The notes under the pieces: model-generated
What the model saw: the letters and a program-made list of their open reading frames with translations, nothing else
The model's database searches: none
Told to the model about the DNA's origin: nothing
In this document: one piece after another, positions 12,523 to 21,504 of the stretch
Layout: every line of letters starts with the position of its first letter
How positions within the stretch are numbered: position 1 is the first letter of the stretch
Position numbers and translations under genes: made by a program
Assembly (NCBI GenBank): GCA_018822845.1
Contig: JAHJJD010000071.1
Location: forward strand, 1 to 48,573
Length of the DNA: 48,573 nt
Direction of reading: 5' to 3'
Source: Gammaproteobacteria bacterium
GTDB lineage: Bacteria; Pseudomonadota; Gammaproteobacteria; Thiotrichales; Thiotrichaceae

Positions 12523-13962
12523 TCAGCGGGTAAACAGGATGCGCGGCAAGCGCACCGTGCGCCCCGCATCACTCAACGGCAGCACCTCTTCGACGGACTC
12601 ATCCACCGCAGCTTTGGCGTCCTTGCTGGCAAGGTTCAGGTAGGCGACCAGTTCCGCCAAGCCCTGTTGCAGCGGGTACTGTTGCAGCACTTCCGCCAAA
12701 CTGACCTGCGAATGTTCGTGCAACAGGCGGCGGATATTGCCGCGCAAACGTGCCTCATCCACCCAGTGCTGATTGTAAAGTGCTTGCACATCGACGGATT
12801 CATCGGCTTCTTCCAGCTTCACCGCTGCCAGTGCCACTTTGGCTTTTGGCTCGAACAGGCTGCGTTCCATCACCAGATCAATCGCCAGACGTGGCTGGTC
12901 AAGTGTGGCAAACTGGCGAAAAATAGCCGTCTCCGGCGGGGAATTGCGCATGGCTACGGCGGACTTTTCAATACCCCGAATCAATTGCAGGATGCGCTTG
13001 TCCTCCATCCACGCCTGATCCGCCAAATACTTGCGTAATTGTTCTGCCAGTTGTGCATTGGTGCGAAACACTTTTTCGCCCGCTTCCAGCAGGAAATAGC
13101 CAATGCGCGGCAAAAACTGGCGGTCATCGACTTCACGCAAAGCCTCTTGCTGCAAGGCTGCGGTGGTCATGTTTTCCAGTGCTTGCTGGCGTTGTGGCGA
13201 CATCAGGAATTCCCAGAAGGCATTGAAACTACGCCCCTGTTCGGAATCGCGGATGTAATCCTGCTGCTCGAAAATCTCGTCCAGCAATTCGCCTTTGCGC
13301 TTGTCGCTGGTGGCAATCAGTTCGCGCACTTCCTGATCGAGGGTGCGGAAGTTGTATTCGACCTGACGAAAATCTGCCAGCAATTTGCGTGCCGTGTCTT
13401 CGGCTTCAAACCAGCGTTCCTTGATACGGGTCGGGTCAGCCGCATCCACCAAGCCGGAACGGATGCGGGTAATCTGGCGTTCCAGTTCGGCTTGTTGCTT
13501 TTCCAGTTCGGCGATTTTGCGGGCGGGGTCTTGCTCGGCTTCCTGCACGATTTCCTGCAACAGACGGTAGAGCGTCATCAGCCGCGATTCCGTGCCGACG
13601 AACTGGCGCGGTTGCAAACCTTGCAGCCACTCCACCGCTTTTTCCGCCCCCGGTGTCAAATCCAGTTGCGGGATGTCGCGGCCTTGCACGTAATATTTGC
13701 GCAGGTAGGGGCTTGCGCCATTCGCCCAGTCGTCGAGGTATTGACGGGCGGTTTTGGGGAATGCGCCCTCCCCTTCTCGGTCGCGCAGGTGGAACAGGTA
13801 GTCATCAAGTTGGGTGCTCACCTGATCAAACGGCAAGGAACGCTCGTTGGGCTTGATGAAGGTGGCATACAAAAAGCTGACGATCAGCGGGGCATGGCTG
13901 GCTGTCAGCAAACGCCAGGTGGTGTCATGCTTGCGCAGGTAATCGAGGGTTGAATAATCCAT
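12523..13962 (-). CDS. jetA: Wadjet system protein JetA (DUF3375)
   Basis: This 479-aa protein fits the DUF3375 family, the kleisin-like JetA subunit that bridges the JetC heads. The N-terminal helical part includes FIKPNERSLPFDQVSTQLDD. A charged coiled coil rich in Glu, Gln and Arg runs from about 135 to 240 (KIAELEKQQAELERQITRI). The remainder is helical and ends with a basic LPRILFTR tail. The ATG at 13962 is only 6 nt after the cysM stop, with no strong Shine-Dalgarno visible, so translation probably depends on coupling to cysM. No promoter space exists between the two genes. Confidence 0.93.
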   Translation of the reverse strand: MDYSTLDYLRKHDTTWRLLTASHAPLIVSFLYATFIKPNERSLPFDQVSTQLDDYLFHLRDREGEGAFPKTARQYLDDWANGASPYLRKYYVQGRDIPQLDLTPGAEKAVEWLQGLQPRQFVGTESRLMTLYRLLQEIVQEAEQDPARKIAELEKQQAELERQITRIRSGLVDAADPTRIKERWFEAEDTARKLLADFRQVEYNFRTLDQEVRELIATSDKRKGELLDEIFEQQDYIRDSEQGRSFNAFWEFLMSPQRQQALENMTTAALQQEALREVDDRQFLPRIGYFLLEAGEKVFRTNAQLAEQLRKYLADQAWMEDKRILQLIRGIEKSAVAMRNSPPETAIFRQFATLDQPRLAIDLVMERSLFEPKAKVALAAVKLEEADESVDVQALYNQHWVDEARLRGNIRRLLHEHSQVSLAEVLQQYPLQQGLAELVAYLNLASKDAKAAVDESVEEVLPLSDAGRTVRLPRILFTR

Positions 13963-13968
13963 CCGTGC

Positions 13969-14862
13969 TTATGCAGGAAATACGCCGGTAGAAATATAAC
14001 GGTCACCCCGGTCGCAAATGATGGCGACAATGATGGCGTTTTCGACTTCCTTGGACAAACGCAGGGCTGCGGCAACAGCGCCACCAGAAGATACGCCACA
14101 GAAAATGCCTTCCTCTGAAGCGAGGCGGCGCATGGTGTCTTCCGCCTCCGGCTGGCTCATGTCGATTTCACGGTCAACTTCATCGCGGTGGAAAATTTCC
14201 GGCAAATACTCCGGTGTCCAGCGGCGGATGCCGGGAATCTGGTCGGATTGCGTGGCCGGTTGTACGCCGACGATCTGGATGTCCGGGTTCATGGTTTTGA
14301 GGAAACGTCCCGTGCCCATAATGGTACCAGTCGTGCCCATACTGCTGACGAAGTGCGTTACCTCACCGTTGGTATCGCGCCAGATTTCCGGGCCGGTGCC
14401 TTCGGTATGTGCACGTGGATTGTCCGGGTTGGCGAACTGGTTCAACACCCTGCCCTTACCTTCCCGCTCCATTTGCAGGGCGAGATCGCGTGCTCCTTCC
14501 ATGCCTTCAGCCTTGGTAACCAGCACCAGTTCTGCACCGTAGGCTTTCATGGAGGCGCGGCGTTCGGCGCTCATGGTTTCCGGCATGATCAGCACCATTT
14601 TGTAGCCTTTGATGGCGGCGGCCATCGCCAGCGCAATGCCGGTATTACCGCTGGTGGCTTCTATCAGGGTGTCGCCGGGCTTGATTTCACCACGTTCTTC
14701 CGCATGGCGGATCATGGCAAGCGCCGGGCGATCTTTCACGGAACCTGCCGGATTATTGCCTTCCAGTTTAACCAGGATGGTGTTGGTGGTTTCACCCGGC
14801 AGGCGTTGCAAGCGCACCAGCGGGGTGTTGCCGATAAAGTCTTCAATGGTGGGGTAATGCAT
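13969..14862 (-). CDS. cysM: cysteine synthase B (O-acetylserine sulfhydrylase) CysM
   Basis: CysM is a PLP enzyme that makes cysteine from O-acetylserine and sulfide, or S-sulfocysteine from thiosulfate. The 297-aa product is the typical CysM length. The PLP lysine is K43 in NNPAGSVKDRP, the substrate loop is EATSGNTGIALA, and the phosphate-binding loop is MGTTGTIMGTGR. IRRWTPEYLP and SSGGAVAAAL fit CysM more than CysK. It starts 2 nt after the acpS stop and ends 6 nt before jetA. Thiosulfate use would suit a sulfur-oxidising host, which is inference. Confidence 0.93.
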   Translation of the reverse strand: MHYPTIEDFIGNTPLVRLQRLPGETTNTILVKLEGNNPAGSVKDRPALAMIRHAEERGEIKPGDTLIEATSGNTGIALAMAAAIKGYKMVLIMPETMSAERRASMKAYGAELVLVTKAEGMEGARDLALQMEREGKGRVLNQFANPDNPRAHTEGTGPEIWRDTNGEVTHFVSSMGTTGTIMGTGRFLKTMNPDIQIVGVQPATQSDQIPGIRRWTPEYLPEIFHRDEVDREIDMSQPEAEDTMRRLASEEGIFCGVSSGGAVAAALRLSKEVENAIIVAIICDRGDRYISTGVFPA

Positions 14863-14864
14863 TG

Positions 14865-15248
14865 CTATTCTCCTGTCAGGATAACGAAAGCAACAGCGTG
14901 GGTGCGTTCATCCGCTAGCGATAATTGCGAAGATGTTACACCCATTGCGGTAGCAGTCACCAATGTTGTGCCGTGCAGTTGCAGCAGCGGTTTGCCGCGT
15001 GGGTCATGGGTGGTTTCGATCTCTTGCAAACGGGCTTGTGCACCGATACCCGTGCCTAACGCTTTCGCAACCGCTTCTTTGGTGGCAAAGCGCTTTGCCA
15101 GCCATGCCGCTTTATGGGCAACATCGGCAAAGCGTTGTAATTCATCCGGGTGCAAGATGCGTTCGGCAAAGCGTTCGGGGTGACGTGCCAGCATTTGCTC
15201 AATACGTGCAATCGCCACGATGTCGGTGCCGATACCAACGATTTTCAC
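14865..15248 (-). CDS. acpS: holo-[acyl-carrier-protein] synthase AcpS
   Basis: AcpS transfers 4'-phosphopantetheine from CoA to apo-ACP for fatty acid synthesis. The 127-aa product has the conserved N-terminal GIGTDIVAIARIEQML with its magnesium-binding aspartate (D8), and the central LAKRFATKEAVAKALGTGIG helix with the catalytic glutamate. It overlaps pdxJ by 4 nt upstream and precedes cysM by 2 nt. The length is normal. Confidence 0.94.
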   Translation of the reverse strand: MKIVGIGTDIVAIARIEQMLARHPERFAERILHPDELQRFADVAHKAAWLAKRFATKEAVAKALGTGIGAQARLQEIETTHDPRGKPLLQLHGTTLVTATAMGVTSSQLSLADERTHAVAFVILTGE

Positions 15249-15979
15249 GCCCCGGCTCTCGCCTTTTGCATCAGTTCCAGCATTTCCAGCGTCGCCTGAC
15301 GGATACCGACGAAAATGGCGCGCGCCACCATCGAGTGGCCGATATTGAGTTCACGGATGTGCGGAATGGCGGCAATGGCTTGCGTGTTGTGATAATCCAG
15401 CCCATGACCGGCATTGACCTGAATACCGAGACTATGCGCAAACTCGGTGGCTTCCAGAATCCGCTCCAGCTCACGCTGCCTGGCCTCGCCAGTGGCATTG
15501 GCATACGTACCGGTGTGCAGTTCGATCACGGGAGCACCGATGTCGGGTACGCGGCGGATATGTTCGATATCCGGTTCGATGAACAGTGATACGCGGATAT
15601 TGGCGGCGTTCAGGCGCTGGGTAGCCTTGCGGATACGCTCAAACTGGCCAATGACATCCAACCCGCCTTCCGTAGTCAGTTCTTCACGCTTTTCGGGCAC
15701 CACGCAGCAATCGTTAGGCGCAACATCGCAGGCGATACCCACCATTTCGTCGGTGGCAGCCAGTTCCAGATTCAGGCGGCTGGCGCACATTTTGCGGATC
15801 GCGTAGGCATCAGCATCCTGGATGTGGCGGCGGTCTTCGCGCAGATGGATGGTGATGGCGTGCGCGCCTGCGTCTTCCACCAACCTTACAGCTTCCAGCA
15901 AATCGGGGTATGCCGTGCCGCGCGCCTGGCGGATGGTGGCGATGTGGTCGATATTGACGCCAAGTTCGATCTTATTCAT
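15245..15979 (-). CDS. pdxJ: pyridoxine 5'-phosphate synthase PdxJ
   Basis: PdxJ condenses 1-deoxyxylulose 5-phosphate with 3-amino-2-oxopropyl phosphate in the last ring-forming step of vitamin B6 synthesis. The 244-aa TIM barrel starts with LGVNIDHIATIRQARGT. Other conserved stretches are ITIHLREDRRHI, VVPEKREELTTEGGLDV and the C-terminal NIGHSMVARAIFVG phosphate-binding loop. It overlaps recO by 8 nt and acpS by 4 nt, the pdxJ-acpS pairing familiar from many proteobacteria. Confidence 0.96.
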   Translation of the reverse strand: MNKIELGVNIDHIATIRQARGTAYPDLLEAVRLVEDAGAHAITIHLREDRRHIQDADAYAIRKMCASRLNLELAATDEMVGIACDVAPNDCCVVPEKREELTTEGGLDVIGQFERIRKATQRLNAANIRVSLFIEPDIEHIRRVPDIGAPVIELHTGTYANATGEARQRELERILEATEFAHSLGIQVNAGHGLDYHNTQAIAAIPHIRELNIGHSMVARAIFVGIRQATLEMLELMQKARAGA

Positions 15980-16676
15980 TGAGCAACTGTCTCGCGTTCA
16001 GGGTTTTGCCTTTCAGCAGCATCTGGATCAGGTAATCAAGCGTGTAACGCAACTCGGTACGCTGGTTGGCGCTCAGGGTTTCCGGTTCACGCAGGGCAAT
16101 TAACAGACTTCCACCGATCAGGGTACTTCGACTCCGCTCAGCAACCGCTGTCAGCGCCGCATCCGGGTACAAACCATGGTCAGGGCGGAAACGATAGCGC
16201 ACGTCAGGCAGGATGTCATCCCCGCCTGCATCGTCGTGCCACAGGTTTAGAACATAGCCTGCTGTTTCCAGCACGTCCAGTTCAAACAGTGGTAACGCCA
16301 ATACATCCGTTGGGTCAAGCAGCCGGGTTAGTGTGCGCTGATAAAGGTCAAACAGCTCCACCTGCGGCTGGTGCTGCCACAAGGCGCGCAGTAGCAGTTC
16401 GTTGGCGTAGATGGCGCGGATCAGGCCAGCGCCTTTGAGCGGGTAACGACGGGTTTCGTCGGCCTGGGCGAGGGTGAAGACTTCACCCCTCCCCTGCCAA
16501 TGCGCTTCCAGCAGGCGGAAAGGCTCCAGCATTCCCTTGGTACGGGTGCCCTTGCCCTTGGTGAATTTGGCAACGCAGGTGATCTTGCCAGCCTCGCGGG
16601 TAAACATGTCGAGCAACATGCTGGTATCGCGGTAGGCGTTGCGACGTAAAATGAATGCGGGTGTCAGTTCCGGCAA
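15972..16676 (-). CDS. recO: DNA repair protein RecO
   Basis: RecO loads RecA on SSB-coated gaps in the RecFOR pathway. The OB-fold N-terminus reads PAFILRRNAYRDTSMLLDMFTREAGKI, followed by a helical domain. The family's C-terminal zinc cysteines are not apparent, as in many gammaproteobacterial RecO proteins. The start is uncertain. The frame is open back to a GTG at 16748, but that would overlap era by 70 nt and add residues with no counterpart in RecO. A TTG at 16676, two bases after the era stop and with GGGGA upstream, gives the usual short N-terminus and a product of 234 aa, so it is preferred here. Confidence 0.9.
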   Translation of the reverse strand: MPELTPAFILRRNAYRDTSMLLDMFTREAGKITCVAKFTKGKGTRTKGMLEPFRLLEAHWQGRGEVFTLAQADETRRYPLKGAGLIRAIYANELLLRALWQHQPQVELFDLYQRTLTRLLDPTDVLALPLFELDVLETAGYVLNLWHDDAGGDDILPDVRYRFRPDHGLYPDAALTAVAERSRSTLIGGSLLIALREPETLSANQRTELRYTLDYLIQMLLKGKTLNARQLLNE

Positions 16677-16678
16677 AC

Positions 16679-17566
16679 TCAGGATGAAATCCCCAGACTG
16701 TGCAGGTGGCGTGGGCTGTTTTCCCAGTTTTCTTCTACCCTGACCCACAGTTTCAGCATGACCTTGCGCTCCAGGAATGCTTCCAGCGCGATGCGGGCGG
16801 AACTGCCGATGCGCTTGAGGGTTTCACCCTTGTTGCCGATCACGATGCCTTTCTGGTTGTCACGGCTGACCCAGATGACAGCGTTGATTTCGGTCAGTTT
16901 GGGCTTTTCCTCGAAGGTTTCGATTTCGACGGCGGTGGAATACGGCAATTCCTGATGCAAATACTGCATCAACTGTTCGCGGATCAGCTCGCCGCAAATG
17001 AAACGGGTGGACTGGTCGGTGACATCATCTTCGGCGTAAATCCATTCCTGTTGCGGCATGACCTTGACCAGGGCAGCCTTGAGCTGTTCGGTATTGGTGC
17101 CCTTGGTGGCGGAAAGCGGGAAGATTTCCTTGAACGGATATTTCGTCAGCACTTCAGGCAGCCAGCCAAGCAGCTTTTCCTTTTTTTCCACCCGATCGAC
17201 CTTGTTGGCGACCAGGAATACCGGGCATGTAACGTGGGCAAGGCGCTGCAACACCAGCGAATCTTCATCCATCCACTTCATCGCTTCCACGATCATGACA
17301 ACGGCGTCGACACCTTCGAGGGCGGCGACTGCTTCCAGGTTGATGGTTTTGTTCAACAAACTTTTGGAGGTGCGGTGAATGCCGGGCGTGTCGACGAACA
17401 CGATCTGATAGTCTTCCTCGGTCAGGATGCCCCGTATGCTGTGCCGCGTGGTTTGCGGCTTGTTGGCGATGGCAGAAACCTTGAAACCGATCAGGTGGTT
17501 CATTAAGGTCGATTTGCCGACATTGGGCCGCCCGACGATGGCGACGTAACCACAACGCTGATTCAT
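16679..17566 (-). CDS. era: GTPase Era
   Basis: Era is an essential GTPase that binds the 3' end of 16S rRNA and helps 30S subunit maturation. The 295-aa product has G1 GRPNVGKS (about residues 12-19), G2 in KPQTTRHSIRG, G3 DTPGIH, G4 NKVD, and a C-terminal KH domain with the GxxG-like loop VIGNKGETLKRIG. Its ATG overlaps the rnc stop by 4 nt. rnc-era coupling is widely conserved and joins rRNA cleavage with subunit assembly. Confidence 0.97.
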   Translation of the reverse strand: MNQRCGYVAIVGRPNVGKSTLMNHLIGFKVSAIANKPQTTRHSIRGILTEEDYQIVFVDTPGIHRTSKSLLNKTINLEAVAALEGVDAVVMIVEAMKWMDEDSLVLQRLAHVTCPVFLVANKVDRVEKKEKLLGWLPEVLTKYPFKEIFPLSATKGTNTEQLKAALVKVMPQQEWIYAEDDVTDQSTRFICGELIREQLMQYLHQELPYSTAVEIETFEEKPKLTEINAVIWVSRDNQKGIVIGNKGETLKRIGSSARIALEAFLERKVMLKLWVRVEENWENSPRHLHSLGISS

Positions 17567-18228
17567 TTCGCTGTTACCTGCTCAAATGCCAGCCCGGCAG
17601 CTTCCTGCTCGGCCTTGCGGCGGCTGCTGGCAGTACCTTGGGTACGGATGCCAAAACCGGGAACAACGCATTCCGCCGTAAAGGTCTGGCGATGCGCTTC
17701 ACCCTGTACCTCCAGCAGGTTGTATTCCGGTAATGCATGTCCGCGTGACTGGAGGAATTCCTGCAAGCGGCTTTTGGGGTCTTTCAGATCATCTTCGGAC
17801 GGCAGGTTATCCAGACGGCTGCCATAAGCAGTCAAGATGAACTTCTGTACTGCATCCAGCCCCTGTTCCAGATAAATGCAACCGATCAGCGCTTCAAAAG
17901 CGTCTGCGATGATGGATTTACGCCGAAACCCGCCGCTTTTCAGCTCCCCCGGCCCGAGGCGCAGGAAATCGCCGATTGACAGGTCAACAGCAATGCCCGC
18001 CAGTGCATTCTCGTTAACCAGCGAGGCGCGCAGGCGACTGAGGTAACCCTCGCTGGCCCGTGGCATCTTTTTATAAAGCTCCGTGGTGATAACCAGCCCG
18101 AGCACGCTATCACCAAGGAACTCCATCCGCTCGTTGTTCTTGCCATCCGCACTGCGGTGGGTGATGGCGCGGACAAAGGTATCCGTCGCCATCAGTTCGC
18201 TACCCAGTAGCTTGGTCAGTTTGTTCAA
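17563..18228 (-). CDS. rnc: ribonuclease III
   Basis: RNase III cleaves double-stranded RNA, including the rRNA precursor. The 221-aa product has the signature NERMEFLGDSVLGLVIT with the catalytic acidic residues. It also has a downstream IADAFEALIGCIYLEQG segment and a C-terminal dsRNA-binding domain from about residue 150 (DPKSRLQEFLQSRGHALPEY). It overlaps the DUF4845 gene by 4 nt upstream and era by 4 nt downstream. Confidence 0.97.
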   Translation of the reverse strand: MNKLTKLLGSELMATDTFVRAITHRSADGKNNERMEFLGDSVLGLVITTELYKKMPRASEGYLSRLRASLVNENALAGIAVDLSIGDFLRLGPGELKSGGFRRKSIIADAFEALIGCIYLEQGLDAVQKFILTAYGSRLDNLPSEDDLKDPKSRLQEFLQSRGHALPEYNLLEVQGEAHRQTFTAECVVPGFGIRTQGTASSRRKAEQEAAGLAFEQVTAK

Positions 18229-18608
18229 GTATCTCCAGCCTTTCCCAGCTCCGCTGAATATTTAAAAGTCGTCAGGAATTCGATATTTGCCATCCAATGT
18301 TTGCGCACTTCATAGTTGACTTCAAGTGCACGCACATTTTTCTTGCCTTGCACTTGCTCCACCGAGAATGCATCCGCTGACAAAGTATACAACCCGTTGA
18401 TATTCAAATAGTCATTTATTTTACCTTTGATCTGCTGTTTGCTTGCATGGGCCATATCTGGTTCCATGGCAATGTCATCCACCATTGAGCGGACCGCATA
18501 GAATTCCAGATACAGCGGTATCAGTTTCACAGCTGTCACGAACATGAAGGTGATCAGGCCAGCACCTGCCACCCAACTCAAAAATGTTGCGCCTTTCTGC
18601 TTTCGCAT
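18225..18608 (-). CDS. DUF4845 family membrane protein
   Basis: This 127-aa protein has one N-terminal transmembrane segment (about residues 8-30, ATFLSWVAGAGLITFMFVTA) and a soluble C-terminal part expected in the periplasm. The family is recognised by KLIPLYLEFYAVRSMVDDI and by its near-constant place between lepB and rnc in gammaproteobacteria. Its function is unknown; linkage to signal peptidase has suggested a role in protein export, which is not shown here. It overlaps rnc by 4 nt. Confidence 0.85.
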   Translation of the reverse strand: MRKQKGATFLSWVAGAGLITFMFVTAVKLIPLYLEFYAVRSMVDDIAMEPDMAHASKQQIKGKINDYLNINGLYTLSADAFSVEQVQGKKNVRALEVNYEVRKHWMANIEFLTTFKYSAELGKAGDT

Positions 18609-18664
18609 AATCCAGACACCTTGTTGTTATTGATTGATTAGTTTGCGAGTAAACAGAGCAGTGA

Positions 18665-19429
18665 TCAGTTGATGGCGTTCCCGATGCGGGACGCCTCGAA
18701 TCCGTCACCACCGAAGTTTATGTGCATCCAGATATAAGCTGCCTTGCCAACAAGATTGGCTTCAGGCACCAGCCCCCACATGCGGCTATCATTACTCATG
18801 TCACGGTTATCGCCCATCATGAAATAATGGCCTTCCGGCACGGTGATGGATCCTGTTTTGCCGCCAGTATTGGGCACTATTAGAATATCATGCGAAACTC
18901 CCAGCAAATCCTCCTTCAGACGGGTGGTAGGACGGCTGCCGTTGTGCTGATCCAGTGCAATATATTCGCCGATAGTGGAACGATCGAGTTCAATGCCATT
19001 AACCCTGAGGGTTTTATTGTTCCACTCCACGACATCACCCGGAACGCCAATCAGGCGTTTGATATAATCAACCTTCGGGTTTTCAGGATAGCGGAAGACC
19101 ACAACATCGCCACGCTGCGGCTCACCCACCTCCAGAATTTTGTCATGCAATACCGGCAGCCTTAAACCATACGCAAATTTGTTTACCAGGATGAAGTCGC
19201 CAATTTCCAGGGTCGGCAGCATTGAACCGGATGGAATGCGAAATGGCTCAATCACAAATGAACGCAATAGCAGCACAGCCAGCAATACCGGGAAGAATGA
19301 ACGTGCGTATTCCAGCAGCACGGACTCTTCCTCGGGATTGTTGTTACGGCTGAAAAGCGCATACAGCAACCAGATGACACCACTGACCGCCGTCGCGGCC
19401 ACTAGCCAGAATTCCAGATCAAAATCCAT
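18665..19429 (-). CDS. lepB: signal peptidase I LepB
   Basis: LepB removes signal peptides from exported proteins at the periplasmic face. The 254-aa product has two N-terminal membrane segments (about 7-26 and 46-60). It has the catalytic serine S69 in RIPSGSMLPTL, the general-base lysine K124 in DYIKRLIGVPGD, and the C-terminal MGDNRDMSNDSR box. It starts 19 nt after the lepA stop. The length is shorter than in E. coli (324) but normal for many proteobacteria. Confidence 0.96.
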   Translation of the reverse strand: MDFDLEFWLVAATAVSGVIWLLYALFSRNNNPEEESVLLEYARSFFPVLLAVLLLRSFVIEPFRIPSGSMLPTLEIGDFILVNKFAYGLRLPVLHDKILEVGEPQRGDVVVFRYPENPKVDYIKRLIGVPGDVVEWNNKTLRVNGIELDRSTIGEYIALDQHNGSRPTTRLKEDLLGVSHDILIVPNTGGKTGSITVPEGHYFMMGDNRDMSNDSRMWGLVPEANLVGKAAYIWMHINFGGDGFEASRIGNAIN

Positions 19430-19448
19430 GTCTTGTCCTTATCTCTCT

Positions 19449-21254
19449 TTATTTATCACTTACTTTTAATACAGCGAGGAATGCTTCCTGCGGGATTTCT
19501 ACGCTACCCACCTGCTTCATGCGCTTTTTGCCTTCTTTCTGTTTTTCCAGCAGTTTGCGCTTACGGCTGACATCACCGCCGTAGCATTTTGCCAATACAT
19601 CCTTACGCATGGCCTTGACCGTACTGCGGGCGATGATGTTGCTGCCGATGGCGGCCTGGATCGCAACTTCGTACATCTGGCGCGGAATCAGGTCTTTCAT
19701 TTTTTCCACCAACTGGCGGCCACGTGACTGGGCGAAATCACGATGGATCATGAGCGCCAGTGCGTCCACTTTTTCACCATTGACCAGAACATCAACCCGC
19801 ACCATCGGAGCAGGTTCAAACCGATCCATGGCATAATCGAAAGAAGCGTAACCACGGCTGACCGATTTCAGGCGGTCGAAGAAATCCATCACCACTTCCG
19901 CCAGCGGCAAGTCAAAGGTCAGGGAAACCTGGCTGCCCATGTATTGCATGTTTTTCTGGATGCCGCGCTTTTCGATACACAGCGTAATGACATTGCCCAG
20001 ATAATCTTGTGGCACCAGAATCGTGCCGCGAATGATCGGCTCGCGGATTTCCTTGATCTTGTTGACTGGCGGCATTTCTGCCGGGCTGTGGATCATCAGC
20101 TTTTCATCATTGGTCTGGATGACTTCGTAGACAACCGTTGGTGCCGTGCTGATCAGGTTGAGGTTGTATTCACGCTCCAGACGCTCCTGCACGATTTCCA
20201 TGTGCAACATGCCAAGGAAACCGCAACGGAAACCAAAGCCCAGTGCCTGTGAGGTTTCCGGCTCATAAAACAGTGCCGAATCATTCAACTTGAGCTTGGA
20301 AAGCGCATCCCGCAGGTTTTCATACTGGTCGGATTCGATCGGGAAAATACCAGCGAATACGCGCGGCTGGATTTCCTTGAACCCGGCCAGTGGCTTGTCA
20401 GCCGGTTTTTGTGCATCTGTAATGGTGTCGCCGACTTTTGCTGCGTCAATTTCCTTGATACCGGAAATCATGAAGCCGACTTCGCCTGCACGTAACACCT
20501 CCAGATCCTTGGTTTTGGGTGTATAAACGCCAACACGCTCGACCTGAATATCACGCCCTGAGGACATGAAGCGGATTTTCATTTTCTTGCGCAACTCACC
20601 GTCAATGACCCGCACCAAAACAACCACACCGAGGTAATTGTCGAACCAGGAGTCGATGATCAGGGCTTTCAACGGTGCGTCAGGATCGCCTTGCGGAGGG
20701 GGAATGCGTTCTACCAGTTGTTCCAGCAGGTCTTCGATGCCAATGCCGGTCTTGGCACTGACCTTGACTGCATCAGTCGCATCAATGCCGATAATATCTT
20801 CGATTTCCTGACACACACGGTCAGGGTCAGCGGCAGGCAGGTCAATCTTGTTGAGTACCGGCACCACTTCCAGATTCAGGTCGATGGCGGTATAGCAGTT
20901 GGCGACACTTTGCGCTTCCACACCCTGGGATGCGTCCACGACCAACAGTGCGCCGTCACAGGCCGATAGCGAACGGGAAACTTCATAGGAAAAGTCTACG
21001 TGCCCTGGCGTATCAATGAAATTCAGATGATAGGTTTCGCCATTGCGCGCATGGTAATCCAGCGACACACTTTGCGCCTTGATGGTGATGCCACGTTCAC
21101 GCTCCAGATCCATGGAGTCCAGTACTTGCGCCGCCATTTCACGGTTTTCAAGACCACCACAATGCTGGATGAAACGATCCGAGATAGTCGATTTACCGTG
21201 GTCAATATGCGCAATAATAGAAAAGTTGCGGATGTTCCTGTTTGCCTCACCCAT
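19449..21254 (-). CDS. lepA: elongation factor 4 (LepA) GTPase
   Basis: LepA/EF4 is a ribosomal GTPase related to EF-G, implicated in back-translocation and 30S biogenesis. The 601-aa product has G1 AHIDHGKST, the switch region RERGITIK, G3 DTPGHVDF and G4 NKIDLP. These are followed by domain II, EF-G-like domains III and V, and the LepA-specific C-terminal domain ([25 protein letters not shown]). It overlaps the glutaredoxin-like gene by 8 nt and precedes lepB. Confidence 0.97.
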   Translation of the reverse strand: MGEANRNIRNFSIIAHIDHGKSTISDRFIQHCGGLENREMAAQVLDSMDLERERGITIKAQSVSLDYHARNGETYHLNFIDTPGHVDFSYEVSRSLSACDGALLVVDASQGVEAQSVANCYTAIDLNLEVVPVLNKIDLPAADPDRVCQEIEDIIGIDATDAVKVSAKTGIGIEDLLEQLVERIPPPQGDPDAPLKALIIDSWFDNYLGVVVLVRVIDGELRKKMKIRFMSSGRDIQVERVGVYTPKTKDLEVLRAGEVGFMISGIKEIDAAKVGDTITDAQKPADKPLAGFKEIQPRVFAGIFPIESDQYENLRDALSKLKLNDSALFYEPETSQALGFGFRCGFLGMLHMEIVQERLEREYNLNLISTAPTVVYEVIQTNDEKLMIHSPAEMPPVNKIKEIREPIIRGTILVPQDYLGNVITLCIEKRGIQKNMQYMGSQVSLTFDLPLAEVVMDFFDRLKSVSRGYASFDYAMDRFEPAPMVRVDVLVNGEKVDALALMIHRDFAQSRGRQLVEKMKDLIPRQMYEVAIQAAIGSNIIARSTVKAMRKDVLAKCYGGDVSRKRKLLEKQKEGKKRMKQVGSVEIPQEAFLAVLKVSDK

Positions 21255-21504
21255 GCTGTAATGCTTGCCTCAAAATCGCTTCGTCGAGGAAATGCCAGAA
21301 TAAAATCTGCTCTCCCCATGCCACTACCGGGACATCGGCATTGAAACGCGCTTTCAAAGCAGGATCTGCATCGATGTCTACCAGCCCGAAACCAAAGTTC
21401 AGTTCATCCTGAAATTCAGCCAAAAGGGCTGTCATCTCGTCACATAGATGACAGCCCACGCGATAATACACGGTCAAGTGGACTTTTGCTTCACTCTGTT
21501 GCAT
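21247..21504 (-). CDS. glutaredoxin-like (DUF836-type) thioredoxin-fold protein
   Basis: This small 85-aa thioredoxin-fold protein has a CHLC active site at about residues 18-21 ([15 protein letters not shown]), a cis-proline motif (DVPVVAWG) and a terminal helix. A gene like it sits between degQ/mucD and lepA in many gammaproteobacteria. The redox partner is unknown. The ATG at 21504 lies inside the 3' end of degQ; an in-frame TTG three codons earlier is an alternative start. It overlaps lepA by 8 nt. Confidence 0.85.
   Translation of the reverse strand: MQQSEAKVHLTVYYRVGCHLCDEMTALLAEFQDELNFGFGLVDIDADPALKARFNADVPVVAWGEQILFWHFLDEAILRQALQHG

Noticed and set aside
16677-16748. GTG start for recO inside era
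   Set aside because: It needs a 70-nt overlap and adds residues absent from RecO; the TTG just after the era stop gives the usual N-terminus.
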